Assembly (NCBI GenBank): GCA_923184405.1
Contig: OV299793.1
Coordinates: 1,588,668-1,652,667, forward strand
Direction of reading: 5' to 3'
From: Neisseria meningitidis
GTDB taxonomy: Bacteria > Pseudomonadota > Gammaproteobacteria > Burkholderiales > Neisseriaceae
Length of the DNA: 64,000 nt
Part shown: piece after piece, positions 40,759-53,736 of the stretch
Numbering within the stretch: the first letter of the stretch is position 1
How the letters are laid out: each line of letters opens with the position of its first letter
Position numbers and translations under genes: made by a program
Notes under the pieces: generated by a model
What the model saw: the letters and a program-made list of their open reading frames with translations, nothing else
What the model was told of the DNA's origin: nothing
The model's database searches: none

Positions 40759-40973
40759 ACTCGATAAGTTTCGGATTATAGTTTCCGCCCGACGCTTTGG
40801 CAAGCATTAAAATCACAACCGCCCTTATCTTTTGACACAACGGAAAATTTACAAACAAACACATAAGCGTCCCATCCGTGCAGAAAAAAGGATACGGAAA
40901 AGGATAAACGCCATAACGTGCGGCGTTTGCTATAATCCGCCCCTTCATTACCGCAGCCCGCCGAAAGATGCCG

Positions 40974-41425
40974 ATGGCAAAACCGCTCAAATACCCCGTT
41001 TCCGCACTGGTCGTCCTTTATAGCGGGGACGGCGGCATCCTGCTCATCGAACGCACGCATCCAGGAAGGATTTTGGCAGTCGGTAACCGGCAGCCTCGAA
41101 CCGGGCGAAACCGTCGCCCAAACGGCAAGGCGCGAAGTTTGGGAAGAAACCGGCATCCTGCTGGCGGACGGGCAGCTTCAAGACTGGCACGACAGCACGG
41201 TTTACGAAATCTACCACCACTGGCGGCACCGCTATCCAAAAGGCGTGTTTGAAAACCGCGAACACCTCTTCTCTGCCGAAATCCCGCGTGATACGCCCAT
41301 CGCCCTGCAACCCGAAGAACACGTCTCCTACGGTTGGTTCGATATGGAAGAAGCAGCGGAAAAGTATTTTCCCCGTCCAACAGGCGCGCGATTTTGGAAC
41401 TGGGCAGGTTTTTGGGCAACGGTAA
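40974..41425 (+). pseudogene. nudB: Dihydroneopterin triphosphate diphosphatase (Nudix), frameshifted
   Basis: NudB removes pyrophosphate from dihydroneopterin triphosphate in folate synthesis. MAKPLKYPVSALVVLYSGDGGILLIERTHP, a shift near 41062, then the Nudix box GSLEPGETVAQTARREVWEETGI with all conserved residues (Gx5Ex7REUxEExGU). EHVSYGWFDMEEAAEKYFP follows, and a second shift near 41390 leads to the family end FGTGQVFGQR at 41425. Length about 150. The expected frame ends before the ppa promoter. Confidence 0.8.
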
Positions 41426-41525
41426 CACGCGCCCGTACACCCTTTCAGAGGCATCGGGCGCATTTTCAGCCGGACGTTTGTGCTATACTTTCAAACTTCA
41501 CACTTTCCCAAACAAAGGAAACCAA

Positions 41526-42059
41526 ATGGCAGACTTCAACCAAATCCTGACCCCCGGCGACGTGGACGGCGGCATCATCAACGTTGTCAACGAAATCCCC
41601 GCCAACAGCAACCACAAAATCGAATGGAACCGCAAACTGGCCGCATTCCAACTCGACCGCGTCGAACCCGCCATCTTCGCCAAACCGACCAACTACGGCT
41701 TCATTCCCCAAACTTTGGACGAAGACGGCGACGAATTGGACGTGCTGCTCGTTACCGAACAACCTTTGGCAACCGGCGTATTCTTGGAAGCGCGCGTTAT
41801 CGGCGTGATGAAATTCGTTGACGACGGCGAAGTGGACGACAAAATCGTCTGCGTTCCTGCCGACGACCGCAACAACGGCAACGCCTACAAAACTTTGTCC
41901 GATTTGCCGCAACAGCTCATCAAACAAATCGAGTTCCACTTCAACCATTACAAAGACCTGAAAAAAGCAGGTACGACCAAAGTCGAATCGTGGGGCGATG
42001 CGGAAGAAGCGAAAAAAGTCATCAAAGAATCCATCGAACGTTGGAACAAACAGGCATAA
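41526..42059 (+). CDS. ppa: Inorganic pyrophosphatase
   Basis: An intact 177-residue family I pyrophosphatase, which drives biosynthesis by hydrolysing PPi in the cytoplasm. KIEWNRKLAAFQLDRVEP holds the substrate lysine. PTNYGFIPQTLDEDGDELDVLL contains the DxDPxD-type metal motif in the form DGDELDVL, and IGVMKFVDDGEVDDKIVCVP follows. The start ATG is preceded by AAAGGAAACC. A paired uptake hairpin at 42068 terminates it. One of the few unbroken housekeeping genes. Confidence 0.95.
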   Translation: MADFNQILTPGDVDGGIINVVNEIPANSNHKIEWNRKLAAFQLDRVEPAIFAKPTNYGFIPQTLDEDGDELDVLLVTEQPLATGVFLEARVIGVMKFVDDGEVDDKIVCVPADDRNNGNAYKTLSDLPQQLIKQIEFHFNHYKDLKKAGTTKVESWGDAEEAKKVIKESIERWNKQA

Positions 42060-42067
42060 CGCCCGCC

Positions 42068-42100
42068 ATGCCGTCTGAACGCCGTTTCAGACGGCATTTT
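42068..42100. terminator. Paired uptake-sequence terminator of ppa
   Basis: ATGCCGTCTGAACGCCGTTTCAGACGGCAT followed by T5, 9 bp after the stop codon. Confidence 0.9.
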
Positions 42101-42166
42101 TCCAAGCTCTAGGGAATACCGTCCCAATCGGCTATAATCCGAACATACCGTTTCCGACCGAACGCC

Positions 42167-42399
42167 ATGAACCGCCGAAAAATCTATCTGTTGTCTGTTG
42201 CCCTCTTCACACTGGCATTTATGCTGCTCGTCCTCTTGGGTGCTTATCTGCTGACCGTCGGCAGCAAAGCCTTCGCCGTCGCCTCCTTTCTTTCGCATTC
42301 GGCGCACTGTTCGGACAAATCGGCAGCCTCGCCCTCTACCTGCGGCACAAATCCCTACGCGCCGCCCAATCCGCCGCAAAGGAAAACCGCTATGTCTGA
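42167..42399 (+). pseudogene. Small membrane protein upstream of rdgB, frameshifted
   Basis: MNRRKIYLLSVALFTLAFMLLVLLGAYLLTVGSKAFAVASF, a shift near 42290, then AFGALFGQIGSLALYLRHKSLRAAQSAAKENRYV; 77 residues with two membrane helices. Family not known to me. Its stop (GTC TGA) overlaps the rdgB start, so the two are translationally coupled. Confidence 0.55.
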
Positions 42400-42991
42400 A
42401 AAACCGGAAAAAATCGTTTTGGCAAGCGGCAATGCAGGCAAACTCAAAGAATTCGGCAACCTATTCGAACCATACGGCATTACCGTATTGCCGCAATCCG
42501 AGTTCAGCATACCCGAATGCCCCGAACCCTATACCACCTTTGTCGAAAATGCGCTGGCAAAAGCCCGGCACGCCGCCGAACACAGCGGGCTACCCGCACT
42601 CGCCGACGACAGCGGCATCTGTGCAGCCGCCTTAAACGGTGCCTCGGGCATACATTCCGCACGTTACGTTGGCGACAATCCCAAATCCGATACCGCCAAC
42701 AACCTGAAACTTGCCGCCGAACTTGTCGGCAAGGCCGACAAAAGCTGTTGCTACGTCTGCGTATTGGATTTTGTCCGCCATAAAGACGACCCGCGTTCGA
42801 TTATTGCCGAAGGCGTATGGCACGGACAATGGAACGGCGTGCCGCTAGAGGAAAACGGTTTCGGTTACGACCCGTAATTTTATCTGCCCGAACACGGCAA
42901 AACCGCCGCCGAATTGGATACGGAGGTCAAAAACCGCGAAAGCCACCGCGCGCAGGCACTTGCCGAACTCTTACGCAAACTCGCCCTTTAA
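42392..42991 (+). pseudogene. rdgB: RdgB/HAM1 non-canonical purine NTP pyrophosphatase, one nonsense codon
   Basis: RdgB clears dITP and XTP from the nucleotide pool. KIVLASGNAGKLKEF is the N-terminal SGNxxKxxE motif. FVENALAKARHAAEHSGLPALADDSGICAAALNGASGIHSARY contains the ADDSGL-type site. EENGFGYDP then TAA at 42875-42877 in place of the next aromatic residue; the frame goes on FYLPEHGKTAAELDTEVKNRESHRAQALAELL to 42991. A single base change explains it. Confidence 0.85.
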
Positions 42992-43018
42992 ACATCAAAA
43001 CAATACAAAGGAAAAAGA

Positions 43019-43887
43019 ATGAAACCCATACGGAAAGCCGTTTTCCCCGTCGCAGGGATGGGAACCCACTTACTGTCCGCCACCAAGGCAAGCCTGAAAG
43101 AAATGCTGCCCATCGTCAATAAGCTGCTGATCCAATACGCCGTAGAAGAAGCCGTGGAAGCAATCTGCACGGAAATGGTGTTTGTTATGGACGCAACAAA
43201 CGCAGCATCGAAGACCAGTTCGATAAGGCATACTCAACTCGAAACCGAAATGGAAATACGCCATAAAGACAAATTGTTGGAACACGTCCGAAACATCCTG
43301 CCGCCGAACATACCTGCCTCTACATCCGTAAGGAGGAAGCACTGGGCTTGGGACACGCCGTCTTGTGCGCCCGCGACACCATCGGAGACGAACCCGTTGC
43401 CGTTATCCTTGCCGACGAACTGATTGATGCCCCCAAATGCGCGCTCAAACAAATGGTTGAAGCGTACGGACGCAGCGGCAACAGCATTTTGGGCGTAGAA
43501 ACCGTTGAAGCATCACAAACCGGCTCATACTGCATCGTCGAAACCGAACAGCTCAAACAGTTCCAACGCATTATCGGCATTGTCGAAAAACACAAGCCCG
43601 AAGACGCGCCCTCCAACCTTGCCGTCGTCGGACGCTACATCCTCACCCAGCGCATTTTCGACTTCTTGACCAGACTGCCGCGCGGCGCGGGCAACGAAAT
43701 CCAGCTTACAGACGGCATCGCCAAGCTGCTCGATCACGAATTTGTCCTGGCGCACCACTTTGAAGGCACGCGCTACGACTGCGGCAGCAAACTGGGCTAC
43801 CTCGAAGCCACCGTCGCCTACGGTCTGAAACATCCCGAAAGCTGCGAACCCTTCCGCCGCCTTTTGGAAAAATACCGCACTGAATAA
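43019..43887 (+). pseudogene. galU: UTP-glucose-1-phosphate uridylyltransferase, frameshifted
   Basis: GalU makes UDP-glucose for lipooligosaccharide. MKPIRKAVFPVAGMGTHLLSATKASLKEMLPIVNK is the nucleotide loop, with several substitutions (GTR reads GTH; P of TKxxPKEM is Leu). LETEMEIRHKDKLLEHVRNILP follows, and from 43348 an open frame: GHAVLCARDTIGDEPVAVILADELID (metal Asp), SNLAVVGRYILTQRIFDFL, GNEIQLTDGI, and EGTRYDCGSKLGYLEA. Shifts near 43220 and 43310. The number of changed core residues in the first 60 codons is unusual. Confidence 0.85.
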
Positions 43888-43905
43888 CCCCATCAAGGAA
43901 TCCTT

Positions 43906-45301
43906 ATGCACGACAAAACCTGATCCGGACGTTTCAACGAACCTGTTTCCGAACTCGTCAAACAAGACACCGCCTCCATCAATTTCGACCGACGGCTTGC
44001 CGAATGGGACATCCAAGGATCACTAGAACACGCGCAAATGCTGAAAGAAACCGGCGTGTTGGACGAAGGCGATTTGGCGGACATCCGTCGGGGCATGGCG
44101 GAAATGCTCGAAGAAATCCGCAGCGGCAAAATCGAATGGTCGTCCGATTTGGAAGATGTCCACATGAACATCGAACGCCGCCTGACCGACAAAATCGGCG
44201 ACGCGGGCAAACGCCTGCACTCAGGCCGCAGCCGGAACGACCAAGTCGCCACCGACATCCGCCTCTGGCTGCCCGACCAGTTTATCGTCAAACGAAGCCT
44301 GATGCAAAGCCTACAGACGGCATTGCTGCATTTAGCGGAACAAAACGCCGAAACCGTCATGCCAGGATTTACCCACCTGCAAGTCGCCCAGCCCGTCAGC
44401 TTCGGACACCATATGCTCGCCTACGTCGAAATGCTCGGACGCGATAACGAACGGATGGCGGACTGCCGCTGCCGCGTCAACCGTATGCCGCTCGGCGCAG
44501 CCGCCCTTGCCGGGACGACATACCCGATTCAGCGCGAAATCACCGCCGAGCTATTGGGCTTTGAACAAATCTGCCAGAACTCGCTCGATGCCGTATCCGA
44601 CCGCGATTTCGCCATTGAGTTCACAGCCGCCGCCTCGCTGGTTATGGTTCACCTGAGCCGCCTGTCTGAAGAATTGATTTTGTGGATGAGCCTGCGTTTC
44701 GGCTTTATCGACATCGCCGACCGCTTCTGCACAGGTTCGACCATCATGCCGCAGAAGAAAAACCCCGACGTGCCCGAACTCGTGCGCGGCAAATGCGGCC
44801 GCGTCATCGGACACCTTATCGGTCTGATTACCCTGATGAAATCACAACCCTTGGCGTACAACAAAGACAATCAGGAAGACAAAGAACCCCTGCTCGACAC
44901 CGCCGACACGCTTATCGACACGTTGCGGATTTACGCCGATATGATGCGCGGCGTAACCGTCAAACCCGACAATATGCGCAACGACGTGATGCAGGGCTTC
45001 GCTACCGCCACCGACTTGGCGGATTATCCGGTCAAAAAAGGCATGCCTTTCCGCGATGCCCACGAAGTCGTCGCCCAAGCCGTGCGCCATGCTGACAAAG
45101 TAAGCGTCGATTTGAGCGAACTGCCGCTCGAAGTCTTACAAGGTTTCAGCGATTTGATTGCCGACGACGTTTACGGCGTGCTGACACCCGAAGGCAGCTT
45201 AAACGCGCGCAACCACTTGGGCGGCACCGCGCCGTGAACAAGTCCGATTTCAAGTCAAACGCTGGCGGGAAATGTTGGCTGAACCCCCAAATGCCGTCTG
45301 A
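43906..45301 (+). pseudogene. argH: Argininosuccinate lyase, nonsense codon near the start and frameshift at the end
   Basis: ArgH releases fumarate and arginine, the last step of arginine synthesis. MHDKT then TGA at 43921-43923 where Trp is expected, then [27 protein letters not shown]. The frame is open for nearly 400 codons: [29 protein letters not shown], the signature [20 protein letters not shown] with the catalytic Ser loop, and [19 protein letters not shown] shift near 45235 precedes EQVRFQVKRWREMLAEPPNAV, whose stop TGA lies in an uptake sequence. Confidence 0.9.
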
Positions 45302-45325
45302 AGAAATGTTCAGACGGCATTTTTA
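45291..45325. terminator. Paired uptake-sequence hairpin after argH
   Basis: ATGCCGTCTGAAGAAATGTTCAGACGGCATTTTTA. The left arm supplies the argH stop. Confidence 0.85.
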
Positions 45326-45340
45326 AAAGGCAAGAACACG

Positions 45341-45808
45341 ATGACCGATACGGATACCCAAGCCGACCGCTTCGAGCAGATGATGTGGCAGGCGGTGGAC
45401 AAACGTCTTGAACAGCATGACGGCAAACTCGAAAGCATGGACGGGTGGGAACAGGAGCTGGTTTTAATTTGGCGGGCAGAAGCCGATATCGGCAACGGCG
45501 GCATACTGCAATTTGTCTGCAACTGGGGTTTCCCCGCCGCCGAAAAGACTTGTTCCGTTCTGAAAAAATCGGCGCGGTACACAGCGCAATGCTGATCCAT
45601 CGGGCAGCAGACGCATTGAGAAAGAAATCCGCCACCTCAATCGGAAGGTAAAAACCTGAAAGAAATGTGGGATATAACAAAACATCTCGACAACAAAACC
45701 GCCTCACTGCCGAACAGTCACGATGAACAATATTGGCAAGACCCCGACAAACTGTATCTGCCGGGATGGCAATACTATTCCGGCAACCCTGTTCAGACGC
45801 TGTTTTAA
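45341..45808 (+). pseudogene. DUF4375 / DMP19-family protein, frameshifted
   Basis: MTDTDTQADRFEQMMWQAVDKRLEQHDGKLESMDGWEQELVLIWRAEADIGNGGILQFVCNWG fits the DUF4375 family. After shifts near 45545 and 45600 come KIGAVHSAMLIHRAADALRK, LKEMWDITKHLDNKTA and DEQYWQDPDKLYLPGWQYYSGNPVQTLF, ending at 45808. About 155 residues and acidic. The neisserial DNA mimic DMP19 belongs to this family; whether this one mimics DNA is not known. It sits between argH and fbpA. Confidence 0.6.
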
Positions 45809-45945
45809 AGAGAGGGGTTCTCAAGCATCCCGACAAATCAAAATGCCGCCTTTACCCACATTCCGCCACGCATTGCCCGCCGCTTCCGCCTTACGGGCGC
45901 GATGCACGGAAAAAATACAAGTCAGAACAAACAATAACCGGATCG

Positions 45946-45985
45946 GATAATAACAAATTTAAAAAATAATTATTTGCATTTATAA
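45946..45985 (+). promoter_or_regulatory. Fur-type operator region of fbpABC
   Basis: AT-rich GATAATAACAAATTTAAAAAATAATTATTTGCATTTATA, rich in Fur half-sites (GATAAT; ATAATTATTTGCATT), about 75 bp before the fbpA start. The fbp operon is known to be repressed by Fur with iron; the exact box is inferred by eye. Confidence 0.6.
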
Positions 45986-46046
45986 AGAAGAAGGAATACA
46001 CTACACACCGTTATGTTTTAACAAGGTGTACACTCTCATTCATTAG

Positions 46047-47055
<1,009 letters not shown>

Positions 47056-47122
47056 GCCGTTTTCGGATTGTCAAACTGGTGGACATTTATACTGTCCGCC
47101 CGTTTTGCCGATAAAAAACACT

Positions 47123-48634
47123 ATGTCTCCTAAAAAATACCCATTTGGCTTACCGGCCTCATCCTACTGATTGCCCTACCGCTTACCCTGCCCTTTTTAT
47201 ATGTCGCTATGCGTTCGTGGCAGGTCGGCATCAACCGCGCCGTCGAACTGTTGTTCCGCCCGCGTATGTGGGATTTGCTCTCCAACACCTTGACGATGAT
47301 GGCGGGCGTTACCCTGATTTCCATTGTTTTGGGCATTGCCTGCGCCCTTTTGTTCCAACGTTACCGCTTCTTCGGCAAAACCATTTTTCAGACGGCAATC
47401 ACCCTGCCTTTGTGCATCCCCGCATTTGTCAGCTGTTTCACCTGGATCAGCCTGACCTTCCGTGTCAACGCTTTTGGGGACAGTGATGATTATGAGCCTG
47501 TCCTCGTTCCTGCTCGCCTACCTGCCCGTCGAGGCGGCACTCAAACGCATCAGCCTGTCTTACGAAGAAGTCAGCCTGTCCTTGAGCAAAAGCCGCCTGC
47601 AAACCTTTTTTCCGCCATCCTCCCCAGCTCAAACCCGCCATCGGCAGCAGCGTGTTACTGATTGCCCTGCATATGCTGGTCGAATTTGGCGCGGTATCCA
47701 TTTTGAACTACCCCACTTTTACCACCGCCATTTTCCAAGAATACGAAATGTCCTACAACAACAATACCGCCGCCCTGCTTTCCGCTGTTTTAATGGCGGT
47801 GTGCGGCATCGTCGTATTTGGAGAAAGCATATTTCGCGGCAAAGCCAAGATTTACCACAGCGGCAAAGGCGTTGCCCGTCCTTATCCCGTCAAAACCCTC
47901 AAACTGCCCGGTCAGATTGGCGCGATTGTTTTTTTAAGCAGCTTGTTGACTTTGGGCATTATTATCCCCTTTGGCGTATTGATACATTGGATGATGGTCG
48001 GCACTTCCGGCACATTCGCGCTCGTATCCGTATTTGATGCCTTTATCCGTTCCTTAAGCGTATCGGCTTTAGGTGCGATTTTGACTATATTATGTGCCTT
48101 GCCCCTTGTTTGGGCATCGGTTCGCTATCGCAATTTTTTAACCGTTTGGATAGACAGGCTGCCGTTTTACTGCACGCCGTCCCCGGTTTGGTTATCGCCC
48201 TATCCTTGGTTTATTTCAGCATCAACTACACCCCTGCCGTTTACCAAACCTTTATCGTCGTCATCCTTGCCTATTTCATGCTTTACCTGCCGATGGCGCA
48301 AACCACCCTGAGGACTTCCATGGAACAACTCCCCAAAGGGATGGAACAGGTCGGCGCAACATTGGGGCGCGGACACTTCTTTATTTTCAGGACGTTGGTA
48401 CTGCCGTCCATCCTGCCCGGCATTACCGCCGCATTCGCACTCGTCTTCCTCAAACTGATGAAAGAGCTGACCGCCACCCTGCTGCTGACCACCGACGATG
48501 TCCACACACTCTCCACCGCCGTTTGGGAATACACATCGGACGCACAATACGCCGCCGCCACCCCTTACGCGCTGATGCTGGTATTATTTTCCGGCATCCC
48601 CGTATTCCTGCTGAAGAAATACGCCTTCAAATAA
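47123..48634 (+). pseudogene. fbpB: Iron(III) ABC transporter permease FbpB, frameshifted
   Basis: FbpB is the double-length inner-membrane permease for iron. About 12 helices: GLILLIALPLTLPFLYVAM, TLTMMAGVTLISIVLGIACALLF, TLPLCIPAFVSCFTWISLTF. The two EAA-type loops are visible as EAALKRISLSYEEVSLSLSKS and EQLPKGMEQVGATLGRGHFFIFR. The end is FLLKKYAFK at 48634. Shifts near 47140, 47475, 47620 and 48165. fbpC follows after 20 bp, consistent with the fbpABC operon. Confidence 0.9.
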
Positions 48635-48642
48635 CAGCTTGA

Positions 48643-49711
<1,069 letters not shown>

Positions 49712-49895
49712 AAGGCGGCAGCATCCACAAGCCTGCGGATATTTATCTTGTTGGAAACAGAATTTGTTTGCTATATTCAACCTGCGCGCCTCAAGCCAAA
49801 CACGGCACGCACGGCACGCAGGCAGCCGTTTCTGCCTATATGCCGCCCCTTCCAACCACATATGCCGCACACCGCAGCATACGAAAGGATATATC

Positions 49896-51393
49896 ATGGC
49901 AAAAGTACTCATCGTACCCGTATCTGCCGGACTGGACGCCTCCGCCGCCGCACAAGCCTTTGCAAAAGCACTGGACGCACAAATTTTCCAAGCCGTTGAC
50001 GCAACCGCCGAAAACCTGCTCGCGCAAGGCAAAAGCGACGACTGGTTCGACGCACTGGTCGGCAAAGTTGCCGCACTCGATGCCGCCAACCTCGTCATCG
50101 AAGGCATCGCGCCCGATGCCGACAAAATCTACCTCGCAGGCAAAAACGTCGAACTGGCATTGTCCCTTGACGCGGCAGCCGTCTTCGCCGTCCGTTCCGA
50201 CAACGCCGATGCCGACGAACTGGCAAATCGGCTGAACCTTGCCAAACAGTTCTTCGCCGCCGCGCCGGGCGTATTGGAAGGTTTTGTCGTGGACGGCGCG
50301 GCAGCCTACGCTGCCGAAGCGGCAGCCGAAAAACCGACCTGACCTTCTTCGGTTCGAGCGACGCGCTGAAAGACGTATCCGTATTGGCAGGCCGCGAAGC
50401 AAAACGCCCGTCGCCGACGCAATCCCGCTACAACCTGATCGACTTCGCCCGCCAAGCCGACAAACGCATCGTCCCGCCTGAGGGCGCAGAACCCCGCACC
50501 GTCCAAGCCGCCGCCATCTGCCACGAAAAAGGCATTGCCCGCTGCGTCCCGCTTGCCAAACGCGAAGAAGTCGAAGCCGTTGCCAAAGAACGCGGCATCA
50601 GCCTGCCTGACTCTTGAAATCATCGATCCCGCCTCATTGGTCGAACAATACGTCGAGCCAATGTGCGAACTGCGCAAATCCAAAGGCCTGACACCCGAAG
50701 ACGCGCGCAAGCAACTGCAAGACACCGTGGTACTCGGTACGATGATGATGGCGCAAAATGATGTGGACGGTTTGGTATCCGGTGCGGTTCACACCACCGC
50801 CAACACCATCCGCCCCGCTTTGCAACTGATTAAAACCGCACCGGGCGCAAGCCTCGTGTCCAGCGTATTCTTTATGCTGCTGCCCAACCAAGTCCTCGTC
50901 TTCGGCGACTGCGCGGTTAATCCGAACCCGACCGCGCAACAGCTTGCCGACATCGCCATCCAGTCTGCCGATTCCGCAAAAGCCTTCGGCATCGACCCGA
51001 AAGTGGCGATGATTTCCTACTCCACCGTCAACTCCGGCAGCGGCCCCGATGTCGATACCGTCATCGAAGCAACCAAACTTGCCCGGGAAAACGCCCCGAC
51101 CTCGCCATCGACGGCCCGCTGCAATATGATGCGGCAACCGTGCCGGGCGTGGGCAAACCAAAGCTCCCGGCAGCCCGGTGGCAGGACAGGCAACCGTTTT
51201 GGTCTTCCCGACCTGAACACCGGCAACTGCACCTATAAAGCCGTCCAACGCAGTGCCAACGTCTTAAGCGTCGGCCCGCTGCTGCAAGGCCTGCGCAAAC
51301 CGATTAACGACCTCTCGCGCGGCGCGCTGGTGGAAGACATCGTGTTCACCATCGCCCTGACTGCCGTTCAGGCAAAACAAATGGAAGCGCTGA
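49896..51393 (+). pseudogene. pta: Phosphate acetyltransferase, frameshifted
   Basis: Pta interconverts acetyl-CoA and acetyl phosphate. The N-terminal part, MAKVLIVPVSAGLDASAAAQAFAKALDA, is a short regulatory domain. After a shift near 50340 come [38 protein letters not shown], and from 50610 the catalytic PTA_PTB domain: [76 protein letters not shown]. Another shift lies near 51100. The end near [11 protein letters not shown] has lost its stop, so the frame runs on. The exact 3' end is uncertain. Confidence 0.85.
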
Positions 51394-51419
51394 CAAACGG
51401 CTTTCCGGGGTTAAACCCT

Positions 51420-51461
51420 ATGCCGTCTGAAGACAGACTCCCGTTTTCAGACGGCATTTTT
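51420..51461. terminator. Paired uptake-sequence terminator between pta and hisH
   Basis: ATGCCGTCTGAAGACAGACTCCCGTTTTCAGACGGCATTTTTA. Confidence 0.85.
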
Positions 51462-51523
51462 ATCAGCCCGGCACATTTGTTTGTTAAAATCGCAGCCATA
51501 TTGCAAAAAAAGAGGAGGAAGCC

Positions 51524-52157
51524 ATGCAAACCGCCATTATCGATTACGGTATGGGCAACCTGCATTCCGTATTGAAATCCGTCCGGACGGCGGGGCAGCT
51601 TGCCGGAAAAAATACCGAAATCTTTTTAAGCGGCGACCCCGACCGCGTGTCCCGCGCCGACAAAGTCATTTTTCCCGGTCAGGCGCGATGCCCGACTGTA
51701 TTGCGGCACTGACGCGCGGCGGCTTGACGAGGCAGTCAAAGATGCCTTAAAAAACAAACCCTTTTTCGGAATCTGCGTCGGCGCGCAACTTTATTCGACC
51801 ACAGCGAAGAAGGAAACACCGACGGCTTGGGCTGGTTCGGCGGCAAAGTCAGACGCTTTGAGCGCGACCTCCGCGACCCGCAGGGATGCCGTCTGAAAGT
51901 CCCGCATATGGGCTGGAACACCGTGCGCCAAACCCAAAACCACCCGCTTTTTCAAGACATTCCCCAAGACACGCGTTTTTACTTCGTCCACAGCTACTAT
52001 TTCGCCCCGAAAATCCCGAAACCATATTGGGCGAAAGCGACTACCCGTCCCCGTTTGCCTGCATCGTCGGCAAAGACAACGTATTCGCCACGCAATTTCA
52101 CACCGAAAAAGCCACGATGCCGGGCTGACGATGTTGAAAAACTTTTTAAACTGGTAA
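51524..52157 (+). pseudogene. hisH: Imidazole glycerol phosphate synthase subunit HisH, frameshifted
   Basis: HisH is the glutaminase that feeds ammonia to His[22 protein letters not shown], then VIFPGQGAMPD (across a shift near 51688), the nucleophile loop [12 protein letters not shown] (shift near 51790), [43 protein letters not shown], and [10 protein letters not shown] with the catalytic His-x-Glu. End KNFLNW at 52157. Four or more shifts. First of a hisH-hisA-hisF-hisI run with short spacers. Confidence 0.88.
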
Positions 52158-52189
52158 GCCGGACACGGCCCCGCACAAGGAGAAAAACT

Positions 52190-52925
52190 ATGCTGCTGAT
52201 AGCCGCCATCGATTTGAAAGAAGGACGCTGCGTCCGCCTGAGACAAGGGCTGATGGAAGAGGCGACCGTCTTTTCCGATTCGCCCGCCGAAACCGCGCTG
52301 CACTGGTTCAAACAAGGCGCGCGCTGCCTGCATCTGGTAGATTTGAACGGCGCGTTTGCCAGCGTTCCGCAAAACCTGCCCGCCATCAAAGACATCCTTG
52401 CCGCCGTCGCCAAAGACATCCCCGTACAGCTCGGCGGCGGCATACGCGATTTGAAAACCATCGGACAATATTTGGATTTGGGTCTAAACGACGTGATTAT
52501 CGGCACGGCGGCGGTCAAAAACCCCGACTTCGTGCGCGAGGCGTGCAAAGCCTTCCCGGCAGGATTATTGTCGGGCTGGATGCCAAAGACGGTATGGCCG
52601 CCATCGACGGCTGGGCAACCGTAACCGGGCATCATGTAATTGATTTGGCAAAACGCTTTGAAGACGACGGCGTCAACAGCATCATCTACACCGACATCGG
52701 GCGCGACGGTATGATGAGCGGCGTGAACATCGACGCGACGGTCAAACTCGCCCAAGCCGTCCGCATTCCGTCATCGCCTCCGGCGGACTGACAGGCTTGG
52801 ACGACATCCGCGCCCTGTGTGCCGCCGAAAAACATGGCGTAGCAGGCGCGATTAATGACCGCGCGATTTACGAGGGCAGCATCGATTTTGCCCAAGCGCA
52901 GCAACTGGCAGATTCCCTCGACTAA
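52190..52925 (+). pseudogene. hisA: ProFAR isomerase HisA, frameshifted
   Basis: HisA isomerises the ribosylamino intermediate of histidine synthesis. [20 protein letters not shown] begins with the catalytic Asp. [25 protein letters not shown], and [15 protein letters not shown] follow. After a shift near 52560: [17 protein letters not shown] with the second catalytic Asp, then [17 protein letters not shown] shift near 52775 leads to [17 protein letters not shown]. End QQLADSLD. 12 bp before hisF. Confidence 0.9.
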
Positions 52926-52937
52926 AGGCATCCGATT

Positions 52938-53706
52938 ATGGCACTGGCAAAACGCATCATCCCCTGTCTCGACGTAAAAGACGGGCGCGTCGTCAAAGGC
53001 GTGAACTTCATCGGTTTGCGCGACGCGAACGACCCCGTCGAAGCCGCCAAACGCTACAACGGCGAAGGCGCGGACGAATTGACCTTCCTCGACATCACCG
53101 CCTCATCCGACAACCGCGACACCATCCTGCACATCATCGAAGAAGTTGCCGGACAAGTCTTCATCCCGCTGACCGTCGGCGGCGGCGTACGCACCGTTGC
53201 CGACATCCGCCGCCTGCTCAATGCCGTCGCGGACTAAGTCAGCATCAACACCGCCGCCGTTACCCGTCCCGACCTGATTGACGAAGCCGCCGGATTTTTC
53301 GGTTCGCAAGCCATCGTCGCCGCCGTCGATGCCAAAGCCGCCAACCCGGAAAACACACGCTGGGAAATCTTTACCCACGGCGGGCGCAATCCGACCTATT
53401 TGGATGCGGTGGAATGGGCGATCGAAATGCAAAAACGCGGCGCGGGCGAAATCCTGCTTACCGGTATGGACAGGGACAGTACGAAACAGGGTTTCAACCC
53501 GCCGCTGACCCGCGCCGCTGCTGAAGCAGTTGACATCCCCGTCATCGCCTAAGGAGGGGTCGGCAATGTCCCGCACCTGATTGAAGCGTATAACCGAACG
53601 CAAAGCCGATGCCGTATTTGCCGCCAACATTTTCCATCTCGGGGAAATCGCCATCCGCGAAGCCAAACGCGCTATGCGCGAAGCCGGGATCGAAGTGCGC
53701 CTCTGA
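52938..53706 (+). pseudogene. hisF: Imidazole glycerol phosphate synthase subunit HisF, nonsense and frameshifts
   Basis: HisF is the cyclase. [24 protein letters not shown] holds the catalytic Asp. [18 protein letters not shown] and [24 protein letters not shown] follow, then TAA at 53235-53237 where Lys of the conserved ADKVSINTAA is expected. The frame continues [41 protein letters not shown] (second catalytic Asp) and IPVIA, with shifts near 53500 and 53590. The end EAGIEVRL is at 53706. An uptake sequence separates it from hisI. Confidence 0.9.
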
Positions 53707-53736
53707 CCGCCCCGACTATGCCGTCTGAAAGGAAAT

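Noticed and set aside
50634..51248. 204-codon minus-strand frame opposite pta
   Set aside because: Gly/Val/Asp-rich antisense shadow of the catalytic domain.
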